Program-made: the position numbers and the translations under genes
Origin: Listeria monocytogenes
GTDB taxonomy: Bacteria > Bacillota > Bacilli > Lactobacillales > Listeriaceae
Reading direction: 5' to 3'
Assembly: GCF_900187225.1 (NCBI RefSeq)
Contig: NZ_LT906436.1
Coordinates: 2,170,001-2,234,000 of the forward strand
Length of the DNA stretch: 64,000 bases
Shown here: one piece after another, positions 8,824 through 16,716 of the stretch
Position numbering within the stretch: position 1 is the stretch's first letter
Layout: each line of letters starts with the position of its first letter
The notes under the pieces: generated by a model
Told to the model about the DNA's origin: nothing
The model's database searches: none
Seen by the model: only the letters and a program-made list of their open reading frames with translations

Positions 8824-10281
8824 CTATAAACTTTCCATCAATTTTTTTACCATTATTTTATCTTTCTCGGTAAACATCGCACTTACAAGTAACGACGGGA
8901 TTTCTTTCGTACTTTCTGCATTAATTGTTGTTAGAATAAAATCAATATTCTGATAGTCTTGCAAGTTATTTTTGAATCTTGTAGATGATAAAACGTCTAC
9001 TATTTCAACATCTGGAAAAGCTTTTTGAACCTTTACTTTTAAAAGTTCTGACGTCCCGATGCCGCTTGAACACATAATGATAATTCGTTTGACTAGAGGA
9101 GACGCTTCCATGTGTTTCGCAAAATATATAGTGATATAGCCAACTTCATCGTCAGAGATTGTATTTAGCTTAAAGGTTTTCGCTACATCTCGTGCAGTTT
9201 CTTTGATGATTTCAAACAGTTCGCCGTACTCTAGTTTTATATCGCTCAACAAGTTATTCTTAATGTGAATTTGGTGATTCATCCGATTAACCATTGGTTT
9301 CATATGGCTCAGCAATTCGATTTTTAATTGCTTTTTATTAATCGGCATATTAATTTTAGCAGCCACTTGTTCAATATAAAAATCAGTCATCTCTTCCACA
9401 ATCGGTAAAATTTTACCTGGAACTAATTCGATTTCATGGTTAAAACGAGAAGAAATCAAGTATTGTAAAAAATGGAAAGTCTCTCGCTTCGGTAGCTTCA
9501 TTTTTAAATATTGTTCAATTGCATCAATGGCTTCTACAGCAAGCGTATGCAATTTTTCATTTGTGACGATATAATCATCATCACTTTCTTTAAAATCTTC
9601 TACCTCCCCTTGACGGAAACGGTTGATTAAAATATACAAATGCGAAAAGATATTAATATCATACGGATACGGAATGCTAATCATCAGCTTGTTCTCAATC
9701 AACTCCATTTGCCGCACAATAAACTGAACGTCGGCTTTATTGAGATCACTGTATTCTGTTTTCAAATCATCATAGGTCGATAAATCCAAGTTGTTAATCA
9801 CTTCATTAATGGCGGTCCGGATGTTTTCTTCAGTGCCAACAACCCGTATTTCTTTTTGCCTTTTTTCAAGAGCCAAATCATATTTCTCGATGGCTTGATT
9901 TAAAAGAGAGAAATCATTTTTGATTGAATTATACCCAACATAATAATCTTCATACAGCTCTGTTACATTCAAGTACTTTGGTGATTTAAACAATACTTGC
10001 AGCAAGATTTTTTCACGTCTTTCTGTCGGTGTATAGCCAAAAATATCACCTGTCGTTTCTAATTTCGCTTGTATGTAAGCTTTGTAATCTAACTTAAAAC
10101 CACGCCCCTTTTCAGAAATGATGATATCCTTTCTTCCAGTTGTCTCATTGATGTTTTTAATCTTGCGATAAATCGTTTTAGAGGAAACGTCTAGAATTTC
10201 AGCTAATTGCTTTGCTGTCAAAAAATCGTTTTTCGTTAAGAACAAGTTAATTAATGCATGCTCCGATTTGGTTAGAAGCAT
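8824..10281 (-). CDS. PRD-containing PTS transcription regulator (MtlR/BglG-like)
   Basis: This 485-aa regulator has an N-terminal HTH_11-type domain (about 5-60), two PTS regulation domains (about 170-390) and a C-terminal IIB-like domain with Cys in the loop IIIMCSSGIGTSELL. It lacks the C-terminal IIA domain that many MtlR/LicR regulators carry. It is the first gene of the operon it most likely controls, with GGGAGGTG before ATG. Phosphorylation of PRD histidines and the IIB-like cysteine by PTS proteins should set its activity according to sugar supply. Confidence 0.83.
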   Translation of the reverse strand: MLLTKSEHALINLFLTKNDFLTAKQLAEILDVSSKTIYRKIKNINETTGRKDIIISEKGRGFKLDYKAYIQAKLETTGDIFGYTPTERREKILLQVLFKSPKYLNVTELYEDYYVGYNSIKNDFSLLNQAIEKYDLALEKRQKEIRVVGTEENIRTAINEVINNLDLSTYDDLKTEYSDLNKADVQFIVRQMELIENKLMISIPYPYDINIFSHLYILINRFRQGEVEDFKESDDDYIVTNEKLHTLAVEAIDAIEQYLKMKLPKRETFHFLQYLISSRFNHEIELVPGKILPIVEEMTDFYIEQVAAKINMPINKKQLKIELLSHMKPMVNRMNHQIHIKNNLLSDIKLEYGELFEIIKETARDVAKTFKLNTISDDEVGYITIYFAKHMEASPLVKRIIIMCSSGIGTSELLKVKVQKAFPDVEIVDVLSSTRFKNNLQDYQNIDFILTTINAESTKEIPSLLVSAMFTEKDKIMVKKLMESL

Positions 10282-10320
10282 TTCATCACCTCCCTCTACG
10301 CTCTATTATACACAAATAAA

Positions 10321-10334
10321 AGAAAACGGTTACA
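10321..10334 (-). promoter_or_regulatory. Candidate CcpA cre site
   Basis: Read on the minus strand, TGTAACCGTTTTCT matches the cre consensus TGWAANCGNTNWCA at all but the last position. It sits 40 bp before the PRD regulator start, a suitable place for catabolite control of the PTS operon. Confidence 0.6.
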
Positions 10335-10476
10335 ACAAGTTATGTCCACTACACTAGACAATTTTTTGGCTGAGTTTGTGAAAAAAGTAATCATCATAGC
10401 TCTTTACTTTTAGCAAGACAATCCTCCAATAAAACCGTATAATAAAAACAGGGAACAATTAGAAAGGGGTGCTCGT

Positions 10477-11379
10477 GTGACGCTTGAACTACATAATGTT
10501 ACGAAGAAATTTGGAACAAAAGTCGCTGTCAATGATTTATCGTTTCGGGTAGAACCAGGAAAAATACTCGGATTAATTGGTCAAAATGGCGCTGGTAAAA
10601 CAACTACTTTTCGCCTTATTTTGCATTTTTTAGAAGCTACTTCTGGAAAAATCACTTGGGACGGCAAAGAAGTAAGCAAAATCGATCCAAATATTATCGG
10701 CTATTTACCCGAAGAACGTGGTTTATATCCAAATGTCACAATTGAAGAACAATTAATATTTTTTGCTGAATTAAAAGGATATCCAAAACAAAAAATAAAG
10801 GCAGAAATTGATAGCTGGCTAGAACGCGCTGAAATTGTCGGTAAAAAAACAGACTTAATCAAAACACTATCCAAAGGAAATCAACAAAAAATCCAGCTTT
10901 TAAGTACAATTATCCACCAACCAAAACTAGTTATCTTAGATGAACCATTCAGCGGTTTAGACCCAGTCAATGCAGAAATTTTGAAAAAGTTTGTATTTGA
11001 CTTACGCGCTTCTGGGGCAGCTATTATTTTTTCCAGTCATCGGATGGAAAATGTGGAGGAGCTTTGCGACTCGCTATTAATGTTAAAAAAAGGAAATGTG
11101 GTCCTCCAAGGAACGACTGAATCTGTAAAATCTGTTTTTGGTCGTAAACGTATTTTGATTGAATCCAGCCACAGTGCAGCAGAACTCGCTACTTTACCTG
11201 GTGTATTAAATGTCCAAACCCACCGTGATGGCGTTCTACAGCTTGAAATTGCGCATGAAAGCGACGCAGAGAAAATTTTTGACTATGTAACAAAAGATGG
11301 TTTCATCCAAACATTCAGTCTCCAAGCTCCAACACTGGAAGAAATTTTCAAATGGAAGGCTGGTGAGTTGAATGAGTAA
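10477..11379 (+). CDS. ABC transporter ATPase, NatA-type
   Basis: This 300-aa ATPase has Walker A GQNGAGKTT (35-43), signature LSKGNQQKIQL, Walker B LVILDEPFSGLD and a switch histidine in SSHRMENVEEL. A C-terminal ~75-residue tail (about 225-300) is typical of NatA/EcsA-like drug or ion exporters. The start is GTG with AGAAAGGGG before it. It overlaps the permease gene by 8 bp. In Bacillus, NatAB exports Na+; here the substrate is not established. Confidence 0.85.
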   Translation: MTLELHNVTKKFGTKVAVNDLSFRVEPGKILGLIGQNGAGKTTTFRLILHFLEATSGKITWDGKEVSKIDPNIIGYLPEERGLYPNVTIEEQLIFFAELKGYPKQKIKAEIDSWLERAEIVGKKTDLIKTLSKGNQQKIQLLSTIIHQPKLVILDEPFSGLDPVNAEILKKFVFDLRASGAAIIFSSHRMENVEELCDSLLMLKKGNVVLQGTTESVKSVFGRKRILIESSHSAAELATLPGVLNVQTHRDGVLQLEIAHESDAEKIFDYVTKDGFIQTFSLQAPTLEEIFKWKAGELNE

Positions 11380-12607
11380 ATTTTGGGTGATAACGAAGCA
11401 AGTTTACAAAAGACGTGTGAAAACAAAATCATTTTTAATTTCACTACTTTTTCCCGTTTTAATCGCTGCGCTCATTGCTGGTATTCCGAAAATGGTCGAC
11501 TATTTTGACTCAAGTAGCGATATTACAAAGCTTGCGGTACTTGCAGAAGATCCTGTTTTTGCCAAATCCTTGGCTGCTGATAAAAATCATTTCAAAGTAA
11601 ATACGGACATTAAAGACAAAAAATCCGCCCAGTCCGCTCTGAAAGACGGTAAGATAGACGGATTTGTCACGATTACACAGAAAGATGATTCAGTAAGTGC
11701 CGTTTATACAACGCAAGAAACAGCTGGTCAAGATATTATTACACGTTTAACCGAAGACCTTACAGCTACCAAAATTGCTGAAAAAGCAGCCGCCTATAAA
11801 ATCACCAATGAACAATTGCAATCTATCACGTCTCCTGTTTCGGTCACCAATGATTTAGAATCCAACAATCAGTTAACAAACCACGAAAAAGATGTGATGA
11901 GTGCTGCTGTCCTGATTTTAACACTAATTATTTTTATTTTCGTGATGAGTTATGCAAACATTGTTGCTTCTGAAATAGCTACAGAAAAAGGCACGCGCAT
12001 CATGGAAGTCATTTTATCCAGCGTTTCTGCAACAACTCACTTATTTGCCAAATTGACTGCGATAATTTTTATGCTTTTAACACAAATTGGGTTTTACATC
12101 ATTTGTGGCGCTATCGTCCTAATTGCTGGTAGAAATACTGAAATGGTACAAAACGTCTTAGATCAAATTGCTGTTTTCCCAGCCTACTACCTTGTGCTAA
12201 ATTTACTATTTGTTATTTTAGGTTTGTTGTTATACATTTTACTCGCAGCCATGATTGGTTCGATGGTCCCGAATGTGGAAACTGTGGCTCAGTTTATTTA
12301 TCCGATGACGATTCTTGCTATTATTGGTTACTGGGGTTCCATCGCAGCAGCTAATGCCCCAGATAATATGCTTGTTATCATTGGTTCTTATATTCCGACA
12401 TTCTCACCAATGATGATGCTAGCACGAATGGACTTACTTTCTGTTTCAACTATCGGTATCTTTAGTTCACTCGCCATTTTACTTGTGAGTGTTGTCGGCG
12501 CATTTTTCCTCACTGTCCGCCTTTACCAAGGAAATGTGCTACTTTACAGTAATGACGGTCTATGGAAAACTTGGAAAACATCACTATCTTATGCAAAAAG
12601 AAAATAA
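11372..12607 (+). CDS. ABC exporter permease, NatB-type (ABC-2)
   Basis: The 411-aa protein has one N-terminal membrane segment (about 22-42), an outer domain of ~130 residues, then five or six hydrophobic segments from about residue 175 to 390. This is the ABC-2 (NatB/YhaP-like) layout. The motif SEIATEKGTRIMEVILSS is characteristic of the family. It pairs with the overlapping ATPase gene. Confidence 0.85.
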   Translation: MSKFWVITKQVYKRRVKTKSFLISLLFPVLIAALIAGIPKMVDYFDSSSDITKLAVLAEDPVFAKSLAADKNHFKVNTDIKDKKSAQSALKDGKIDGFVTITQKDDSVSAVYTTQETAGQDIITRLTEDLTATKIAEKAAAYKITNEQLQSITSPVSVTNDLESNNQLTNHEKDVMSAAVLILTLIIFIFVMSYANIVASEIATEKGTRIMEVILSSVSATTHLFAKLTAIIFMLLTQIGFYIICGAIVLIAGRNTEMVQNVLDQIAVFPAYYLVLNLLFVILGLLLYILLAAMIGSMVPNVETVAQFIYPMTILAIIGYWGSIAAANAPDNMLVIIGSYIPTFSPMMMLARMDLLSVSTIGIFSSLAILLVSVVGAFFLTVRLYQGNVLLYSNDGLWKTWKTSLSYAKRK

Positions 12608-12623
12608 AGAAAGTTGGTACATT

Positions 12624-13097
12624 ATGCAAATCAGACTATCTAAACGAGAAGATGCCGCTTCAATGATTGAATTAGAACATTTAGTTTGGACACCAGGAAC
12701 AACGCCTGGCGATATCCATTTTGATAGCGAGGCAGAATTTTTACTTAAAAGTCCGCCCGGTTCCAAAATTGTTGTCGTGACGGATGATAAAGTAGTTGGG
12801 ATTCTTGGTTATAAGTCCCCTATCCCACTCGCATCAAATAAACACGTCGCAGAAATTGATATCGCTGTGCATCCAGACTATCAACGCGCGGGCATTGGTC
12901 AACTTTTAATGGACAAAATGAAGGAAGTAGCGCGCGAAAAAGGCTACATTAAAATCGCCTTACGAGTTTTATCCATCAACCAAAAAGCCATTCGTTTTTA
13001 TGAAAAAAATGGCTTTAAACAGGAAGGGCTCCTCGAAAAAGAATTCATTATTCAAGGCGAATTTGTTGATGATATTCTAATGGCTTATTTCCTCTGA
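12624..13097 (+). CDS. GNAT-family N-acetyltransferase
   Basis: This 157-aa protein carries the acetyl-CoA-binding motif A (VHPDYQRAGIGQLLMDKMKEVAR) and a C-terminal NQKAIRFYEKNGFKQEGLL segment, as in RimI-like acetyltransferases. I start at MQIRL (12624); a longer frame would overlap the permease gene by over 100 bp. The substrate is not predictable. It is 16 bp after natB and may be cotranscribed. Confidence 0.8.
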   Translation: MQIRLSKREDAASMIELEHLVWTPGTTPGDIHFDSEAEFLLKSPPGSKIVVVTDDKVVGILGYKSPIPLASNKHVAEIDIAVHPDYQRAGIGQLLMDKMKEVAREKGYIKIALRVLSINQKAIRFYEKNGFKQEGLLEKEFIIQGEFVDDILMAYFL

Positions 13098-13154
13098 CAA
13101 AAGGCCTGGCTTAAAATTCAAACTATGACTTTATAATCATTTTACTAATAAAGC

Positions 13155-13179
13155 GTTTACATTTATTTAGAACGGTTAT
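13155..13179 (+). promoter_or_regulatory. SigB promoter of the Rli47-like RNA
   Basis: GTTT (13155-13158) and GGTTAT (13174-13179) are 15 bp apart, close to the SigB consensus GTTT-N13-15-GGGWAT. The predicted start is near 13187. Confidence 0.7.
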
Positions 13180-13215
13180 ATATATAGTACAACGAACAAA
13201 TAAAAGGTGATGCGA

Positions 13216-13242
13216 ATGAAACAAACTTGGTGTACAAGCTGA
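13216..13242 (+). CDS. Possible 8-aa micro-ORF in the 5' end of Rli47
   Basis: ATG at 13216 opens MKQTWCTS and stops at TGA. A good ribosome site (AAAAGGTGA, 13202-13210) precedes it by 5 bp. Such a strong site before a short frame could act as a ribosome docking site or leader peptide. Translation is unproven. Confidence 0.3.
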   Translation: MKQTWCTS

Positions 13243-13661
13243 TTTTTTCTCAGCTTTGTCATATGCCGGCAAACGTCTGGTGAAGGATTTTAGTGTCAAG
13301 CAACTACAGTTAGCTTACAGGAGGAAGGCGAGGAGTATACGCCGCGTCAAGGACTTTACGCTAACTTAGTTGTAGGAAGACGGAATTTCGTTACGTCGCT
13401 CGTTTATCAATATTTTTATCCTCACTACATTGGTAAATAAGCGAATAAAGTATCGTATCATTCATGGCCACTATTTAAGCAAGTTACGGGCGCTCATTTA
13501 TTCGTAAGTTAGAATATCTTGAGAAGTAAGTAGCAAGACAAAGAATTCGCCTACTTGTTTGAAAATGCCTCACCGTTTTCCGAATGTTGTATGTTTATTC
13601 AGAAACATCCAGACATGGTCCGGCCCATCAGATGAGTGGCAAGACAAGCTCATCCGAAAAG

Positions 13662-13700
13662 AAAAACCCCGCGTGACGAAATCGTCATTCGGGGTTTTTT
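13662..13700. terminator. Bidirectional terminator
   Basis: AAAAACCCCG and CGGGGTTTTTT, with inner pairing around GACGAAATCGTC, form a strong hairpin. It ends the Rli47-like RNA and, on the other strand, overlaps the last codons of the GntR/FCD gene. Confidence 0.9.
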
Positions 13701-14350
13701 GATTCTGAAAACAAGATAGAGATATTTTTATCGTAAAACTGTTGAATGACTGTGTGACATTTTTCAAATTCCTTCGCTTCTAAATGCGTTACTAATTCCT
13801 CCAAGGCCTGCGAAACATCTATTGTAAAAGCCTCGAAAAATAACTTTTCATTCTTTTCTTTCATATTTCGCAGTGTCTGGCTTAGTATATCAATGTTCTT
13901 CTCCATTGCCGGCATTTCTGTATAGTGAATCATACAAGCATAAAAGTTTTTCACATGATTAATAAAGACTTCTGTGTCATGCTCTCGAGCAGCTAGTTTT
14001 ATATATACTAACTCCTTTCTTAAGCATGTTGCGCATAATTCTGCGTCTTGTTCTTGTAGTTTTTGTACAGCATAATTTAAATGAAAAAAAGCTAACTTTA
14101 ATCGTGATTTTTCGCGATGCTCGGCTTCACTATTTACTGCGACTGAAAAACCGCTCTCTCCGATGTTCTTGCATAGTATACCACTCTTATGTAAACAATG
14201 GAGCGCACTAAAAGCTACTCGTTTGCTGACCTGAAATCGTTTCATGATGTCTTCTATGTCCACTTTCTCGCCATTTTCCAAAGTATTGGCCATTATCTCA
14301 TTCTTGATTTCTCCATAAATCGGATCTGCAACAAATCCACTTTTTTCCAT
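13685..14350 (-). CDS. GntR-family regulator with FCD-like C-terminal domain
   Basis: This 221-aa protein has an N-terminal winged helix (about residues 8-70: YGEIKNEIMANTLENGEKV..RFQVSKRVAFSALHCLHKSGIL) and an all-helical C-terminal domain resembling FCD. The usual metal-binding histidines of FCD are only partly evident. The start at 14350 has AGAGG upstream; a longer frame begins 11 codons earlier without one. It is divergent from manA and shares with it a region holding three copies of an operator that also occurs before the other GntR gene downstream. Confidence 0.7.
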   Translation of the reverse strand: MEKSGFVADPIYGEIKNEIMANTLENGEKVDIEDIMKRFQVSKRVAFSALHCLHKSGILCKNIGESGFSVAVNSEAEHREKSRLKLAFFHLNYAVQKLQEQDAELCATCLRKELVYIKLAAREHDTEVFINHVKNFYACMIHYTEMPAMEKNIDILSQTLRNMKEKNEKLFFEAFTIDVSQALEELVTHLEAKEFEKCHTVIQQFYDKNISILFSESKNPE

Positions 14351-14465
14351 AATTCGAACCTCTTTAATTTTTATTGCTTTCAATGTTATATTTTACACGA
14401 AAAATCTCTATTTAGATATGGCTTTTTGCGAAAAAATGTGTCCATTACGTTACAAAAACAATTGT

Positions 14466-14479
14466 ATTGTTATAACAAA
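14466..14479. promoter_or_regulatory. GntR operator copy 1
   Basis: ATTGTTATAACAAA fits the palindromic consensus ATTGTNATNACAAW found four times in this locus. Confidence 0.6.
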
Positions 14480-14491
14480 AATAGACAATAG

Positions 14492-14505
14492 ATTGTAATG
14501 ACAAA
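14492..14505. promoter_or_regulatory. GntR operator copy 2
   Basis: ATTGTAATGACAAA, 26 bp after copy 1, fits the same consensus. Confidence 0.6.
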
Positions 14506-14529
14506 CAATGATTATAGTGTTATATTTAT

Positions 14530-14543
14530 ATTGTAATAACAAT
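14530..14543. promoter_or_regulatory. GntR operator copy 3
   Basis: ATTGTAATAACAAT lies 20 bp before the manA start codon, where bound protein would block initiation or early elongation. Confidence 0.65.
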
Positions 14544-14563
14544 ATAAACAAGGAGTGATTGTT

Positions 14564-16306
14564 TTGAGTACGTACGATTTAGCACCTGAAGTGAAAATTC
14601 ATCAATTTGATGGTGCTTGGGCTGGTTATAAAGATATTGCCGGAGAGCTACTAACAGCCATCCAAAAGAAGAACAATGAACATATTATCGTTGCTATTGA
14701 ATGTTACCCTGGAACGCGAAATGAAGAAATTGTTGCCGAACTACTTCCATTACTACCTGTCGAAAAAGCGGTTTTCGCGGATGAGTGGGCATTAAATAAC
14801 GAAGAAGTAACAAATAAAGTCCAATCTCACTTAACAGATGACCGTGTGTTCGGCATTATGTCCCACTATGAAGTGAGCGACTTTTATCCAGCAGAAAAAC
14901 TTGCTGAAATTCAAGCAGAAATTTCGGCTAGTAAGGGGTTAGTTGTAATTTACGGGACTGGCGCAACAGTTATAGCACCAAATCCAGACATCCTTATTTA
15001 TGCCGATTTAGCGCGCTGGGAGATTCAGTGCCGTTACCGCAGAGAAAATAAACCTAACTGGAAAGCAGACAATGCGAATGAAGATGCGCTTCGTAAATTC
15101 AAACGAGGTTACTTTTTTGAATGGCGCATGGCTGACCGCCAAAAGAAAAAACTTTATCAACAAATAGATTTCTTACTTGATACAAATAAAAAAAATGAAC
15201 CAAAAATGGTACGCGGGGAAGATTACCGAAATGGTTTAAAACAAGTTTCGAAAGCTCCTTTTAGAGTAGTTCCTTACTTTGATGCAAGTGTATGGGGTGG
15301 CCAGTGGATGAAAAACAACTTCGGACTTGACCCTACTGCTGACAATTATGGTTGGGCATTTGATGGTGTTCCTGAAGAAAATAGTTTATACATGCGATTT
15401 GGGGATATTCGGATTGAAGTCCCGTCTACCAATGTAGTAAACCATTTCCCAAATGAATTACTTGGACCAAAAGTACATAGCCGTTTCGGTACGGAATTCC
15501 CGATTCGTTTTGACTATCTCGATACAGTGGGCGGTGGTAATTTAAGCCTTCAAGTCCATCCATTAGTAGAGTACGCGCAAGATAAGTTTGGCATTCATTA
15601 TACCCAAGATGAAAGTTACTATATTTTAGAAGCAGATAGTGACTCTACCGTTTACCTTGGAACAAAAGAAGGCACAACAAAAGAAGCAATTATGGCAGAT
15701 CTAGAAAAAGCCGCTGAAGGAAATTACCGTTTTCCCGATGAAAAATACATTAACGTCTTCCCAGTGAAAAAGCACGATCATATTTTAATTCCAGCTGGGA
15801 CGATTCATTGCGGTGGTCCAAGTACCGTCGTCCTAGAAATAAGTGCCACCCCTTATATTTTCACTTTTAAATTATGGGACTGGGAACGCACTGGACTCGA
15901 CGGCATGCCTCGCCCTGTTCATTTAGAGCACGGCAGAGAAAATTTACAACTTGACCGCGATACCAAATGGGTAAATGACAACTTAATAAACCAATTTGAA
16001 ACATTACACGAAGATAACGATTCAAAAGTAGAGCGCACCGGGCTACATGAATTAGAGTTTATCGAAACACAACGCCACTGGTTTAAAGAAACTGTTACCG
16101 TCCACACAAACGATAGCGTCAATATGCTCAATTTGGTAGAAGGAACAAGTGCTGTCGTTGAAAGTATTGACGACTCTTTCGCACCATTTGAAGTGCATTA
16201 CGGAGAAACATTTATCGTCCCTGCAATCGTCGGAACTTATCAAATTAGAAATACAAGCGCTAGTGAAAAAGTAGCTGTTATTCAAGCATTTGTACGTAAC
16301 TTATAG
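14564..16306 (+). CDS. manA: Class I mannose-6-phosphate isomerase with N-terminal extension
   Basis: This 580-aa protein interconverts mannose-6-P and fructose-6-P. The catalytic cupin half starts near residue 235 (FRVVPYFDASVWGGQWM) and has the zinc motifs LQVHP and IPAGTIHCGG. The first ~230 residues are an extra domain absent from the ~315-aa Bacillus ManA; it has a Rossmann/P-loop-kinase flavour without a clear Walker A, and its role is unknown. I start at TTG 14564, 8 bp after AAGGAG; the GTG at 14555 lies inside that ribosome site. Three palindromic operators precede it. Its terminator is split by an insertion sequence. Confidence 0.85.
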   Translation: MSTYDLAPEVKIHQFDGAWAGYKDIAGELLTAIQKKNNEHIIVAIECYPGTRNEEIVAELLPLLPVEKAVFADEWALNNEEVTNKVQSHLTDDRVFGIMSHYEVSDFYPAEKLAEIQAEISASKGLVVIYGTGATVIAPNPDILIYADLARWEIQCRYRRENKPNWKADNANEDALRKFKRGYFFEWRMADRQKKKLYQQIDFLLDTNKKNEPKMVRGEDYRNGLKQVSKAPFRVVPYFDASVWGGQWMKNNFGLDPTADNYGWAFDGVPEENSLYMRFGDIRIEVPSTNVVNHFPNELLGPKVHSRFGTEFPIRFDYLDTVGGGNLSLQVHPLVEYAQDKFGIHYTQDESYYILEADSDSTVYLGTKEGTTKEAIMADLEKAAEGNYRFPDEKYINVFPVKKHDHILIPAGTIHCGGPSTVVLEISATPYIFTFKLWDWERTGLDGMPRPVHLEHGRENLQLDRDTKWVNDNLINQFETLHEDNDSKVERTGLHELEFIETQRHWFKETVTVHTNDSVNMLNLVEGTSAVVESIDDSFAPFEVHYGETFIVPAIVGTYQIRNTSASEKVAVIQAFVRNL

Positions 16307-16324
16307 TAAAAGAAAGCCTATCAA
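16307..16324 (+). terminator. Left arm of a terminator hairpin split by an IS
   Basis: TAAAAGAAAGCCTATCAA is the exact reverse complement of 17598-17615. Removing the IS and one ATTG copy leaves an 18-bp stem with loop GATTG, a bidirectional terminator between manA and the convergent gntR. Confidence 0.85.
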
Positions 16325-16325
16325 G

Positions 16326-16329
16326 ATTG
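16326..16329. repeat. Target-site duplication, left copy (ATTG)
   Basis: ATTG here and at 17594-17597 flanks the element directly. IS3-family elements make 3-5 bp duplications. Confidence 0.7.
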
Positions 16330-16367
16330 GGCACTGCCACTAAAAAATGAGAATAAGATAAAAACAC
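16330..16367 (+). repeat. IS left inverted repeat
   Basis: GGCACTGCCACTAAAAAATG opens the repeat; the right end reads TGCACTGACATGGAAAAATG on the other strand. The outermost base differs (G against T), so the exact tip could be off by a base. Confidence 0.75.
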
Positions 16368-16408
16368 CTTCGTTGGATTCATGTAAAATGAAACTAACGG
16401 AGGTGTTT
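16362..16408 (+). promoter_or_regulatory. Hairpin over the orfA ribosome site
   Basis: AAACACCTTCGTT (16362-16374) pairs with AACGGAGGTGTTT (16396-16408), which contains the orfA ribosome site. Further pairs join TTCAT and ATGAA near the loop. Messages that read in from manA would fold and hide the site, a known way for insertion sequences to limit transposase. Confidence 0.65.
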
Positions 16409-16410
16409 CT

Positions 16411-16716
16411 ATGAGTACAAGAGTAATGTATCCAGCAGAAATAAAAGAAAAAGCTATCAAAATGAAATTAGCAGGTAAATCTACCAAAGAAATTATGAGA
16501 ACATTAAACATCAAAAATCCAACACAAGTGAAAACTTGGTGGCGCTGGTATCGAAATGAAGAAACCCACAGGTTTCACCAAGGAGTAGGTAAACAATATA
16601 AATACCAAAAAGGGGTGCCTGAATTACCAGAAATAGAACAATTAAAAATAGCTCTTCGGCAAAAAGAGCTAGAACTGGAAATTTTAAAAAAGTACAAGGC
16701 ATTGGAAAGGAAGTGA
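16411..16716 (+). CDS. IS3-family transposase OrfA
   Basis: This 101-aa protein has an N-terminal helix-turn-helix (KEKAIKMKLAGKSTKEIMRTLNIKNPTQVKTWWRWY) that binds the element ends, and a C-terminal leucine zipper (IEQLKIALRQKELELEILKKY). GGAGG precedes the ATG. It overlaps orfB by 4 bp. Confidence 0.9.
   Translation: MSTRVMYPAEIKEKAIKMKLAGKSTKEIMRTLNIKNPTQVKTWWRWYRNEETHRFHQGVGKQYKYQKGVPELPEIEQLKIALRQKELELEILKKYKALERK
16686..16692 (+). promoter_or_regulatory. Programmed -1 frameshift site (A AAA AAG)
   Basis: AAAAAAG is read as A AAA AAG in the orfA frame. A slip to -1 gives Lys-Lys-Val-Gln-Gly and runs straight into orfB with no stop, making the OrfAB fusion transposase. Confidence 0.8.

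Larger units (their letters stand above)
13187..13701 (+). ncRNA. rli47: Rli47-like long small RNA
   Basis: A SigB-type promoter and a strong terminator bracket about 515 bp with no substantial plus-strand frame, between a GNAT gene and a GntR/FCD gene. Position, length and SigB control match Rli47 as I recall it: a SigB-dependent trans-acting RNA of about 515 nt reported to repress ilvA translation. The 5' end holds an 8-codon micro-frame. The identity rests on context, as no alignment was possible. Confidence 0.72.

Noticed and set aside
13570-13767. 65-aa minus-strand frame within the Rli47-like RNA region
   Set aside because: It crosses the strong bidirectional terminator and has no ribosome site.
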